This document shows, in pieces, positions 35,695-45,310 of a stretch of DNA of 64,000 nt. The stretch's first letter is position 1. The number at the start of each line of letters is the position of its first letter. Below the pieces are notes generated by a model. It was not told where the DNA came from and ran no database searches. It saw only the letters and a program-made list of their open reading frames with translations. Origin of the DNA: Endothia cerciana (taxonomy: Eukaryota > Ascomycota > Sordariomycetes > Diaporthales > Cryphonectriaceae); the NCBI GenBank assembly GCA_026119935.1, contig JALRMH010000002.1, positions 496,001 through 560,000 of the forward strand, written 5' to 3'. Position numbers and translations under genes: made by a program.

Positions 35695-36671
35695 TTCAAC
35701 ACTCGTAGCAGCAAACAAGGGACGGGGACAAGCATGTCGACTCAGCGATTGTAATGGCACGGTCGCCAATGCATAATTGATCAATTGGTCATGGAACGCC
35801 ATAAAGTCGAGTGGGAAAGAAAAATCAATAAAACAGAAATCAATCAATACCTCCCGGTCCCGTCGCTCTCTCCATTTCCTGCTGCTCTATGTCCAAGCCA
35901 CCTCTCTGCTCTGTCGTGCCAGATATTGAAACATGAAGACGCTCGTTACTCAGGCAGATATTGGTTAGGCGATACATGCTAAATTGTGAAGTACATACTT
36001 TTTGACTTTGACAGCTTGTCACTGTTCACTGGATGAGACCAATCACAACCATGAGGACACACTTAAGTCCTGGCCGCCCCCTGATACCATTACCCGTGTG
36101 ATTCCATACTTTATCATGAAGCTCTCATTCGCACTACATAGTAGGGACCAGGAATTGGCAAGGCTACCGCCGCTATGGTAGGCAAGACTCCGTCAGTCCC
36201 CGGCTTGTGTGCAAGGTCTTGAACCTCAAAATGCATCGTCCAATTTTGTCCCCTGGACAAGCAACTAAGAGCTGTAGGCTTGGCCGCAGAGGACATGCAT
36301 AGGTATTTTCAATAATCAGCTTTGCCCTTCCAAGTTTGTTACACTCAACCCTTATCTTTCCACCTTCTTTCTTTCTTTGTTTTTATTTTTATTTTTATTT
36401 TTTTTGAGTGTGTGTACGGACGTATGTATTTGTTGTGTGGGGCAGGGGGGCCTTGATGACAGGTACGTACCAAGAGTATCAGCACGGGCACCCCTGCAGC
36501 TTTCTTTCAGGGGTTCAGGATTTTTAAGCTCCGAGCTTTTTGCCCAATGAGCTGACCTGACCAGCCTCCTATCTCGTACACTGTCAACCACCACCACACA
36601 CCAGCACGTCTCTCATTCCCACTGCCAAACCCTTCTTCTGCTCATCGACTCTCTTAGACAGTCAGTTCACG
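35695..36671. other. intergenic, promoter of RCC1
   Basis: No gene seen. A pyrimidine-rich stretch of TTTC and TTTTA units lies at about 36357-36404, a common fungal promoter feature, about 270 bases before the RCC1 start. Confidence 0.5.
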
Positions 36672-38414
36672 ATGCCCCCAAAGTCAACACGCCCCCGCGC
36701 CTCTGCAAAGACCGCGTCCGTCGTCAATGGCACCGCTGCCACGTCCAGGAAGCGCAAGGCCGCCGATACCGACGCCAAAGCTGTCCCGGCGAAACGGGCC
36801 AGAGCAGCAAGCTTTGACGTACAAAAGCTTGACGAGGCCATTGAGGAAATCGATACCGCCAATAAATCCAGAAAGATAGCAAAGGCATCCAAGCCTGTTC
36901 CCAAGCGCGCCGCTGCGAAAACGGCCTTTTCGGTAGAGCCGAAAGCCGGCCTCGCCAGCTTCAGCGCCTCGCCCCCCGACACCTCCTCCCTTCCCGTCAT
37001 CAATGAAGCGCCTTCCGATGTTCTCACCGTCTACGTGTTCGGCACCGGCGACATGGCCGGCGAGCTCGGCCTTGGCCCCAACAAGAAGGCGGCCAAGCGG
37101 GCCACCGTCATCCCCAAGCTGGATCCGAAGGAAGCAGATAGCTACCGCGTGGTACAGCTCGACTGTGGCGGTATGCATACCATCGCTTTGACAGAGGACA
37201 GCAAGATCGTGACCTGGGGCGGGAACGATCTTGGTGCCCTGGGCAGAGATGCTTCCTGGGACGGCGGGCTTCGTGACGTGGACGATGGCGGCGATGGCTC
37301 CGGCTCCGAGGACTCTGACGACGAGGCTCTCAACCCGGTCGAGTCGACTCCTACGCACATCCCCGACGAGTCCTTCCCCAAAGGCACAAGATTCACCTGC
37401 GTCGCTGCCGGTGATAGCTGCAGCTTCGCTGTCACGGACACTGGTCTCGTGTACGGCTGGGGAACGTTTACGGTAAGTCCTCGATTCACGCGTACTGGCT
37501 TTGCTCCTTGCGGGAAAAATACTTACCCGAATCGCCAACAGGACAGCGAGGCCAATCAATGCTTTCTCTACTACAACGGAGAGACAATCCAAAAACAAGA
37601 GAGACCGATGTTGTTACCTGGACTCCAGAAGATCAGGTCCGTAGTTTGCGGGGCGAACCACGCTGTTGCTCTGGATCATTCTGGCCGTATATGGACCTGG
37701 GGGGTGAACGAGAAGACCCAGGTCGGCCGTCGGGTCCATGCAGCACAGGATTTCAAGGACAACTACTATCCTGGTGTCGCCGATATGAGTCGATACGGCG
37801 TCAAGAGTGTTGCCGCCGGCCCGTACCACTCGTTGGCCGTGGACAACAAGGACAGAGTATTCGCCTGGGGCATGAACAACTTTGGCCAAGCTGGATACGC
37901 AAGCAATGCTGGCGCCGACAGTGCGGAGTTGCCGTACCCCATGCAGATCAAGTCCCTGTCCAAGCAAGGAATCGAGCAGATGGCCGCTGGTGGCCATCAC
38001 TCAGCCGCCGTGACTAAAGATGGACGCTACCTTGTGTGGGGCCGGATAGATGGCGGGCATCTCGGGCTCAAGCTGTCACAGGAACAGATTGACAATCCCA
38101 AGGTGGTTCGCAAGGACGAGTACGAGAAGCCACGGATCTTGCTCGAGCCCACCGCCGTGCCAAACATTGGTGAGGCTGCTTACGTAGCCTGCTCCACGGG
38201 CCACACTATCTTCATCAACAGGGAGGGGAAGGCCTTTGCGTCAGGATTCGGTTCGCAGCTGCAGCTTGGCAATGGGAAGGATGATGATGTCGAGATCGCC
38301 GAAGAAGTGAAGGCAAAGTCGTTGGAGGGCGTCAAGCTCTCGTGGTGTGGGACGGGTGGACAGTTCAGCATGGTGGCCGCACCCGGCGTGAAGCAGACGA
38401 ACGGTAAGAAATAA
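36672..38414 (+). CDS. RCC1-type Ran guanine-nucleotide exchange factor (Srm1/Pim1 orthologue)
   Basis: Predicted 557-residue nuclear protein from exons 36672-37472 and 37542-38414. The 69-bp intron is a multiple of three and has no in-frame stop, so the unspliced frame is also open; the GTAAGT donor, CCAACAG acceptor and the repaired YGWGTFTDSEANQCF repeat show it is an intron. The first 105 residues are Lys/Arg/Ala-rich with nuclear-localisation-like clusters (SRKRK, PAKRAR). Seven beta-propeller blades follow, each with a GG/AAG-H-S-AL or YxWGxN signature: VYVFGTGDMAGELGLG, GGMHTIALTEDSKIVTWGGNDLGALG, AAGDSCSFAV, CGANHAVALDHSGRIWTWGVN, AAGPYHSLAVDNKDRVFAWGMN, AAGGHHSAAVTKDGR and STGHTIFINREGK. 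The family loads GTP on Ran at chromatin and drives nuclear transport and mitosis; essential in yeasts. Confidence 0.95.
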   Translation: MPPKSTRPRASAKTASVVNGTAATSRKRKAADTDAKAVPAKRARAASFDVQKLDEAIEEIDTANKSRKIAKASKPVPKRAAAKTAFSVEPKAGLASFSASPPDTSSLPVINEAPSDVLTVYVFGTGDMAGELGLGPNKKAAKRATVIPKLDPKEADSYRVVQLDCGGMHTIALTEDSKIVTWGGNDLGALGRDASWDGGLRDVDDGGDGSGSEDSDDEALNPVESTPTHIPDESFPKGTRFTCVAAGDSCSFAVTDTGLVYGWGTFTVSPRFTRTGFAPCGKNTYPNRQQDSEANQCFLYYNGETIQKQERPMLLPGLQKIRSVVCGANHAVALDHSGRIWTWGVNEKTQVGRRVHAAQDFKDNYYPGVADMSRYGVKSVAAGPYHSLAVDNKDRVFAWGMNNFGQAGYASNAGADSAELPYPMQIKSLSKQGIEQMAAGGHHSAAVTKDGRYLVWGRIDGGHLGLKLSQEQIDNPKVVRKDEYEKPRILLEPTAVPNIGEAAYVACSTGHTIFINREGKAFASGFGSQLQLGNGKDDDVEIAEEVKAKSLEGVKLSWCGTGGQFSMVAAPGVKQTNGKK

Positions 38415-39209
38415 TTGCATGGCGAATGATTTTTGTACATAATCAGCATAGATGAAGCAGGAATGGCGTACATATTGAATCTTCAAGGTCTTGCAAGTGT
38501 GGCCTCGTGCACGAAGGGCTCCTGCGGCCGAGGCTTGTTTCTTTCCCACCTTCTCATCCCGCCGCCCTTTGATGCCCACGATTTCTGAAACCACTCGCTC
38601 TCCTTCTCTAGGTTGCCAGACTCACTGCGGATAACAGCACCAGTGTGCACTAATGCATAGCCCGCCTTCAAAAGAAGCGGGGTTCGGGCCGGTGCACGAC
38701 TAGCTCCCAGAGTTAACCACGCAGGTTGAATAGTGTCTATACACTAGGACATATAGTCGATGACTTCTCTGAATAGCCTCTTGCGTATGTGTGACTCTGC
38801 TCGACACACGGGACGCTAGGAGTCCTCGCGCAACACAGTCCGTAAATCTAACACGTGTGTTCTGGCGATCTTTTCATACCAGATGGTCACGAGACGTTCC
38901 CGAAGATGTCTTCTTCTCTCATTTTACTATATATCTTCCGAGCAGATTTCTGGCTGACCTCCGCTGAAACTTCACCACAACATACCCCCCTCCCCCCCAC
39001 GAGATCCCTCAACAGCCAAACAAGCCACGACCTCTAGCGAAAATGCCATCATTCGCACGTATTCGACGTACAGTCTTGTCGTCAGTAACTCACTTTGTCT
39101 GTCTTGAACTCACCTTATACGTGGTGGCCTCTGTTCGGTCAGCGGCGCCACGACAACCGCCTCCCTCGACAACCTCTCAGTCCTCGCCATCAAGACTGAC
39201 CCCGAAGTC
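38415..39209. other. intergenic, no supported gene
   Basis: 3' UTR of RCC1 and promoter of the GH76 gene. An in-frame hydrophilic stretch extends upstream of 39210 but lacks an ATG with a better signal peptide. Confidence 0.45.
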
Positions 39210-41162
39210 ATGAAGCCGATCCCTGTTCTTGCGACGGCCATGGCCTCACTCCCAGCTGACCTCTCCATTAGAGGTAAGTGTCGGCGTATTCCCCCGAGCA
39301 AAAGCGCACCCATCCCTCCCCACTGCCTATGGGCACTATGCTCAGGCAGGGTGCACACTGATATCCCCCCTCCCCCAAGACTCCATCAGGGCTGCAGCAG
39401 CCCTCAAAGCCCAAGATGTCATGAGCTTCTACCACGGCCGAGAATACGGCCAGGCGCCTGGCATACTCCCCGGTCCTCCTCCCGACGGCCCCTACCTCTG
39501 GTGGCAGGCCGGCGCGCTGTGGGGGACCATGATCGATTACTGGAAGTACACGGGGGCCACGACATACAACGACGTCGTGGAAGATGCGCTCCTGTTCCAG
39601 GTCGGCCCGGACAGGGATTTCATGCCCCCTAACACCACCGCCACGATCGGTAACGGTGACCAGGTCGGTGACCCACCGTCGTTGGGGGATTTGAGTCGGC
39701 CAGTAGACTGACCGTGACTAGGCTTTCTGGGGCATGTCGGCCATGCTCGTTGCAGAGGGCAACTGCCATGACCCCAACCCGCCAGATCCTCAGTGGGTCG
39801 TGCTCGCCCAGGCCGTATACGAAGTCCAGAAGGACACCAAATACGAAGATTCGGCTTGTGGTGGTGGACTTCGTTGGCAGGCTCTCACATGCATGTCTCA
39901 CTCTCACACTCTCTCTGTCCCTCCCCTCCCCCCTCTTCGCAGAAGGCTTCTGTGAAAATCCGTGAAAACTCAATGCTGACCCCTTGCAGTAAACGGCGGA
40001 TATAATTACAAGAATTCGATCGCCGACGGCGCCGTACTTCAACATGGCGGCGCGACTGGCCCAATATACGGGAGGTGATGACTACGCCCGCGAAGCCGTA
40101 GCGACGTTCGAGTGGATGAGGAATGTAGGCCTCATCGAGGAGCACTACAACGTCTTCGATGGAGCGCATACGGATTCTAACTGCAAGGATATCAACCGAG
40201 CACAGTTCTCGTACAATGCGGCGGTTCTGCTGCAGGGTGGTTCCTTTATGTGGGACTTTGCAAGTCGACCCAACAAAAGACCGTTTTGCACCCTGACTTG
40301 GCATCCGTGTTTGTACCAAGGTGGATAGGACCGTGGCTAACATGTACTACTCGTCTCACAGACCCGGGAGAAGCCCTGGGCGGATCACGTTGACGGTCTG
40401 GTTGACAACCTCCTCTTCGTGTTTTTGTCCCCCGACGGCGTCGCACGCGAGCCTGCGTGCGAGGGCTACACGAACGTGCCCGAGGGCGGCTGCACCCACG
40501 ACATGAAGTCCTTCAAGGGCTTCGTGCTCCGGTGGACGGGAAGCGCCGCGCAGCTCTGCCCCTGGACCAGAGACCTCGTCATGTCGGCGATCAGGACCTC
40601 GGCAGCGGCTGCCGTTGAGACGTGCACGGGAGGCGAGAACGGGTGCACGTGCGGCCTGCGATGGGACCGGGGCGGGTACGACCACGATACCGGCCTGGGG
40701 CAGGAGATGAGCGTGCTCTCGGCACTGATGGCGCTGCTGGTCGAGAGCGACGACCATGGGATGCTCCCACCGCCTGTAACACATGAGACTGGAGGGGCGA
40801 GCAAGGGCGATCCGCACGCTGGTGAAAGCAGACAGAATTGTGGGAAGAGGGTGTTCGCGCCCATCGAGCAGAAGGCTGTCGCCGGAGCTGTGATCCTGAC
40901 TTGTCTGGTGATCATGGGTGGGATGGCCACGTTCGTCCTCATCAGCCTGGGTGTGGGTGAGAAGCAATGGGTATGGTATGATAGGTACCGGGAGCCGATC
41001 GAGTTGGAATTACTGCCAGAGCCGCCCTCTGTCCTGCACCGACGGGACGGCCATCTCGGCTTTGGAGAACAGCCCAGGAACCCTCGGGCAGATGGCGATG
41101 CTGAGCGTATACACCGTTACGATGGCAGCTCAGACAGGCTGAGACGTGAAAGACGTCTCTAA
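39210..41162 (+). pseudogene. GH76 Dfg5/Dcw1-like cell-wall mannosidase/transglycosidase, frameshifted
   Basis: Five exons can be traced: 39210-39273, 39380-39663, 39722-39890, 39990-40259 and 40362-41162, about 528 codons. The start gives a signal peptide (MKPIPVLATAMASLPA) right before DSIRAAAALKAQDVMSFYHG. Family motifs follow: GILPGPPPDGPYLWWQAGA, YWKYTGATTYNDVV, FWGMSAMLVAE, ACGGGLRWQ, NGGYNYKNSIADG, YFNMAARLAQYTG, CKDINRAQFSYNAAVLLQGG, MKSFKGFVLRWTG. A membrane helix near residue 440 (GAVILTCLVIMGGMATFVLISL) replaces the usual GPI signal. One extra base in GGCGCCG (40028-40034) breaks the frame exactly between ADGA and YFNM, so as written the protein ends early. Two introns (39891-39989, 40260-40361) need GC donors. 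Family members link GPI mannoproteins to glucan. It is either a young pseudogene or a sequencing error in a working gene. Confidence 0.75.
40260..40361 (+). other. GC-AG intron in the GH76 gene
   Basis: The donor is TTT/GCAAGT and the acceptor CTCACAG. Removal joins FMWDF to TREKPWADHVDGL in frame. No GT donor in the vicinity serves. The preceding intron also seems to use GC (GCATGT at 39891), with less certainty. Confidence 0.7.
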
Positions 41163-41932
41163 GAGACAAGGGATGGACGTGTGGAGCGGTCTGATGGCGG
41201 GACCTTTCGTGAACACCCAGAGAGAGGTGTTCGTTCCCAGGTCAAAAGGCGCCGCCAGGACAACCACATGGGCATGAGGCAGGACTCGCATCTGAATGAT
41301 CGAAAGGGTAAGGGAGCCTCCTACAACTCCAGGCCGCAATATGAGTCGTGACGCACATGAACGTCGACCAGGCGGGCCAAGGCGGCGGGGGATAGTTTGA
41401 AACGAGCCCATCCAGGCACTGAAGGTTTGACGGGAACAAGAGTCGGTCGTACTTTGTAAACCTTCTTGTCCGAGGGCGATGCCTGAACAATTTGTCGGCC
41501 GATCGATCTGATAGTTGGAATAGTGAGACTGATACGGTGGCGTTCAGGTCTAATATCAAACCTGGGGAGGCTCTCAGAGCCTCGTAGCGACGTCGCTGGT
41601 TTGCGTACGTGACGTTAGCCATCAAGACACACGAGACTGGATTTAGACTCACCTGGGCATGCCTGGCTGTCCCCTACACTCGGGCCGAGCCGCCACGATA
41701 GACTCGATGAAGCCCAGTAGGCCGGTAAGCAACACGACGTCTTGACCTCGACCCCGCGCCCAGTCCCCACCTCCCGGCATGAACCTGCCGACTTGGTGAC
41801 GACGTCGGCAATAACTAATTCCCGGTCTCTGCGGAGTCCGCCAGAGTAGCCTTGGAAGGATTGTCACGGTCCAGAAGCACATCTGTCCCCCAGGCGAAGA
41901 ACTATTCAGGGCGTCAGGGAGACACAGAGATC
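41163..41932. other. intergenic, no supported gene
   Basis: Spacer between the GH76 gene and the aldolase-like gene. The aldolase frame is open upstream to about 41852 but only a non-ATG start is there, so the ATG at 41933 was used. Confidence 0.5.
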
Positions 41933-42748
41933 ATGGATGTCGACACGGCCCAACACGCCGTCCTCGCGGGCCTCCACCGCAAGTTCATCACGGGCTGCCA
42001 CATCTCGCACTACCACGCCGTGCTCGATGCCTACGGGCACCTCTCCGTCAGGCATCCCTTCAACCCGGACGTCTTTATAATGTCGAAGTTCATCGCGCCC
42101 GGCACCATCTCGTCGCCGGACGACCTGGTCGAGTACCACGTCAGCACTGCCGAGCCGCTCGACCCAGCCTCGACCAAGGGCTACTCGGAGAGACACATCC
42201 ATTCGGAGGTGTTCAAGCGGCACCCAGACGTACAAGCTGTGATACACAGTCACGCGGATAGTGTCATTCCGTACACGATTTCCGGGGTGCCTCTAAAGCC
42301 GTGCTATCACATGGCTGGGTTTCTGGGCTTGGGAGGCAAGGGCTTCCCCGAGGTATATGATATTGCTCATTTCCTCAGGGAGGGGGACATGCCGGACTTG
42401 CTTGTGCGGAGCTCACATCTCGGGGAGCCTCTGGCCGCCTGTTTCGACGGTGGCAGCGTGGTGGCGTTGATGAGGGGACATGGCTTGACGGTCATTGGCG
42501 GCGGCATAGAAGAGGCCGTCTCCAGGGCCATCTACACGATGAAGAACGCCAGCATTCAGACTGCTGCGTTGACAATGCAGACAGCGTTTGCGGCACACAA
42601 CGTTCAACAAGCGCAAAATGGCCTGCAATATCTGAGCCAGGACGAATCTAAAGCAGCAACCGGAATGTCAAAGTGGTCTGCTCAACGGCCGTGGAAACTG
42701 TGGGTGCGGGAGGTTGAAGCCTGTGGTCTCTACCTCAACTCGGCCTGA
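41933..42748 (+). CDS. class II aldolase/adducin-domain protein
   Basis: Intronless 271-residue protein spanning one complete class II aldolase/adducin domain. The metal-binding motif is present: HIHSEVFKRHPDVQAVIHSHAD, with the two His pairs that bind Zn2+ or similar, and a third His in MRGHGLTVIGGG. YGHLSVRHPFNPDVFIMSKF is the usual N-terminal substrate loop and SPDDLVEYHV follows it. Bacterial relatives cleave sugar phosphates (fuculose-1-P, ribulose-5-P epimerase); fungal stand-alone proteins of this type are of unknown substrate and many lack aldolase activity. It ends 51 bases before the stop of the convergent sterol-reductase-like gene. Signs of transfer are not obvious, though lack of introns would fit. 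Confidence 0.88.
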   Translation: MDVDTAQHAVLAGLHRKFITGCHISHYHAVLDAYGHLSVRHPFNPDVFIMSKFIAPGTISSPDDLVEYHVSTAEPLDPASTKGYSERHIHSEVFKRHPDVQAVIHSHADSVIPYTISGVPLKPCYHMAGFLGLGGKGFPEVYDIAHFLREGDMPDLLVRSSHLGEPLAACFDGGSVVALMRGHGLTVIGGGIEEAVSRAIYTMKNASIQTAALTMQTAFAAHNVQQAQNGLQYLSQDESKAATGMSKWSAQRPWKLWVREVEACGLYLNSA

Positions 42749-42799
42749 TAGAGACTCTGCCGGGATAGACGAGGAAGAGATTAGACCTCGATTAAAAAC

Positions 42800-44329
42800 T
42801 TAGCCGGTCTTCTGGCTGGAAGACTTCGCCAATAAGACATCTCCTCCTCGCAAGGCGTAGTATACACCTATGAGCCCTCGCAAGGGCCAAATCGACTTTA
42901 TCTGCGTCTTTCGTCTGGTCCTTTTCGCCACCACGCCCTTCGCTCCCTCAGCCTGAGGAACAACCTTGACACTCACCTTGTCGTACACGGTCGGCAGATA
43001 GTCAGCACCGTATTTTTCACGCAACACGTTGTACGACTCTCCATCGTAGACTTCCCAAAACTCATCCTCGGTATAGTACGCGTGAGCGTAGAGCGTCTTC
43101 CAACCCCCTAGCCTAATGACTGCCGTCTCCAGCGCCTTGTTCTTGGAGAAAGCCTCGGTCCGGTCCCACGAGTTGAGACCCCAGACACCAAAGTTTAGCA
43201 GGTCCGGGTAGTCTGGACGGCCCATGGCAGCGTGGATCCCGTGGCAAGAATCGGGCGAGTCCCGCCGCACACGCAGGGGGCACAGCCAGATCGGGTAGAT
43301 CCCGACGTTATCGTCGAGCCAGGTTTTGAACTCCTGGCATCTATCGAAGGGGATGCCACAGTCTTGGACCATGTAGTGATAGGCAAAGTCCGTCTTCGTC
43401 TGTGCAGTGTTCATCACGCGCGAGTACATGAACTGATCCAATAGGTAACGGGTGACCCTGTTGAAGGGCACCTTGAAGTAGCTGAAGGCCTGCCGGCCGG
43501 TCCAAAAGCCGCCCCGGTCGTAGCGGAAGAGGTAGTCGACAAGCGGAATGTAATCAGTCGCTGTCGCCTCAGATGGCCTTGCTAGCCTCGTGTGGACTCG
43601 TTGAGCCCGTAGGTAAAACCACGGATCTCTTCTCCGGGTGAAGCGTCTGGGCTGTTCGCCCGGTGGGACGTCATCAACAAGACGGCCTGAGCATGTCACG
43701 GTCGAATCTCTGGTGAACATGATGGCGTCTACATAGTCATTGTCTGCCTTTTCGGTCTCTTCTTTGATTTTCGCAAGGGTCTTGTCGAAGCCTCTCGTGA
43801 AGTGGTATGTCAGCTCAACATACGTCTTAGCCTCCATGAGCTGTACCTGGAGCAGCGTCACGACACCTAATGTGCCGAACGCAGAGGCTGCACCCCAGAA
43901 GAGATCTCTCTTCTCGATATTAGATGCCCTGGTCACCTCACCGGTGGGCAAAACGATCTCGATCGAGTTGATGGCTGCTTCAAACAGACCGAAGCGGAAC
44001 GAGCTGCTCTCGCCGGCACTGCCGGAAAAGCCGCCGCCGACCGTGATACTTGGTAACTCCATTACAATGCGCGGGATAAGACCGCATCTCAGAGTAGCGG
44101 CGACGAGAGAATCCATAGCAACGTTAGGTTCGACCCATGCGGTCTGGGTCGCCGGATCGACGCTGAGGACATGGTTCAGGGAGCTCGTGTCCACGATGTT
44201 TTCTCGGTTCCGTTCGGAGGGCCTCGTGCTCAGGCTCGTGCCATGGTAGTTCCGGAAAGGCTGTCTCCTCTCGTGGAAATGTTTTACTCGCGCCGCGACC
44301 TTGGCTACCGTCGCATCGTGAGCGTCCAT
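42800..44329 (-). CDS. FAD-linked Delta(24)-sterol reductase-like oxidoreductase (DHCR24/DWARF1 family)
   Basis: Intronless 509-residue flavoprotein, matching the length of human DHCR24. The VAO/PCMH-type FAD domain is clear: residues around VDPATQTAWVEPNVAMDSL, then GLIPRIVMELPSITVGGGFSGSAGESSSFRFGLF (corresponding to LTVGGLxxGTGIESSSHKYGLF in DHCR24) and IEIVLPTGEV. The C-terminal part keeps DFAYHYMVQDCGIPFDRCQEF, IYPIWLCPLR and the ending with YAHAYYTEDEFWEVYD. DHCR24 reduces the side-chain C24 double bond of sterols with NADPH; ergosterol synthesis does not need this, so fungal members may act on other sterols or lipids. Start is the ATG after an unrelated upstream open stretch; no N-terminal membrane helix is present, unlike animal DHCR24. 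Confidence 0.87.
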   Translation of the reverse strand: MDAHDATVAKVAARVKHFHERRQPFRNYHGTSLSTRPSERNRENIVDTSSLNHVLSVDPATQTAWVEPNVAMDSLVAATLRCGLIPRIVMELPSITVGGGFSGSAGESSSFRFGLFEAAINSIEIVLPTGEVTRASNIEKRDLFWGAASAFGTLGVVTLLQVQLMEAKTYVELTYHFTRGFDKTLAKIKEETEKADNDYVDAIMFTRDSTVTCSGRLVDDVPPGEQPRRFTRRRDPWFYLRAQRVHTRLARPSEATATDYIPLVDYLFRYDRGGFWTGRQAFSYFKVPFNRVTRYLLDQFMYSRVMNTAQTKTDFAYHYMVQDCGIPFDRCQEFKTWLDDNVGIYPIWLCPLRVRRDSPDSCHGIHAAMGRPDYPDLLNFGVWGLNSWDRTEAFSKNKALETAVIRLGGWKTLYAHAYYTEDEFWEVYDGESYNVLREKYGADYLPTVYDKVSVKVVPQAEGAKGVVAKRTRRKTQIKSIWPLRGLIGVYYALRGGDVLLAKSSSQKTG

Positions 44330-45310
44330 GGCCGTTGACGCACGTTTGTGAAATGGACACGCTATGCTGAGATCGTACTGTCGAGTGGGGACTCGAGCGT
44401 GGGAAGCCCTGGCAGCAAGGAGCCTGAGTTTTTTGTTTGTTGTTTTTTTAACAAGAAGAACGACACTCAAGACTGTTCCCCGGGACACCGCGCTGCAGTG
44501 GTGTTGCTCGTTGATCCGTCTAGACCAAGAGTTGTCAAGACGCCTCTCGCTGGGCAGCGCAGGACGTTGAAACAAACGGTGGCCCAAGCGCCAGAAGGAT
44601 GGGGCTGATATCACAAAGCCCCTAACCCTACGTATACGACTTATCCTCCACCTTTCGCAGACGCCTCCAGATCTCACTGTGGCCTTGCTTGGACACTTGG
44701 AATCTTCGATGCTCCCGACGATTGTCACAATATCTATTGTCACGGCCTGAAGCTCGATGGCGCTGTTTCTGGCGAACGGTGCGTGGTGTGGTCTCCGGAA
44801 AGAAGATCATCCCACATACTCCGTATAGTAAACCCCCCGCCGACCGTATTGCTACACTGCTGACATCGCATTATTAATTCAATCCTCACTGCCTCGGCGG
44901 ATGGTAGTAGTAGGTACCAGCCTAGAGCATTGCGTGCCAAGCAGACAGGAATATTCGCAAATCGGCCCTCGATCGAGCTGCCAGACTAGTATGAACTCTA
45001 ACAATCCCCCGTCGGAACTTGCCTATCTGCCAACCATATCCTGTCGCCAGTGTAGTGGTGGGTGGGTCCTATGAGGAGAGAGCAGCAAGAATGCAACATC
45101 ATCAGACGCTTGATAATGACTGCCACCGCACCTATCAAGTGAGAAATTGGCGTACCTGGGCAGAGCTACCTCAAGCGTTATCTAGCTGTGGCCTTTAGAT
45201 GCTTCGGGGTCCCAAAAAGCATTTTGCCCAAGTGATGACCGCCGCCTCTAACGTAACGCAATCTATTGTGTGACAAGGACAACATAGGGAAGAAAATCAG
45301 AAATCAAACA
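44330..45310. other. divergent promoter region of the sterol-reductase-like and RutA-like genes
   Basis: About 1 kb between divergent starts. No gene seen. It contains the GATA-type sites listed separately and could regulate both genes. Confidence 0.5.
45111..45183. promoter_or_regulatory. three HGATAR sites upstream of the RutA-like gene
   Basis: TGATAA (45111-45116), TGATAG (minus strand of 45132-45137) and AGATAA (minus strand of 45178-45183) lie within 73 bases, 128-200 bases before the ATG. This spacing is typical of AreA/NIT2-controlled nitrogen genes. Confidence 0.5.

Noticed and set aside
36672..38414. RCC1 as a single 580-codon exon
   Set aside because: The middle 69 bases have consensus splice ends and interrupt a conserved propeller repeat, so they are an intron that happens to be open.
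39885..40020. Canonical GT-AG alternative for the third GH76 intron (CATGTCTCAC to TTACAAG)
   Set aside because: It keeps frame past the shifted site but discards the conserved NGGYNYKNSIADG motif, so the GC-AG option with a frameshift explains the conservation better.
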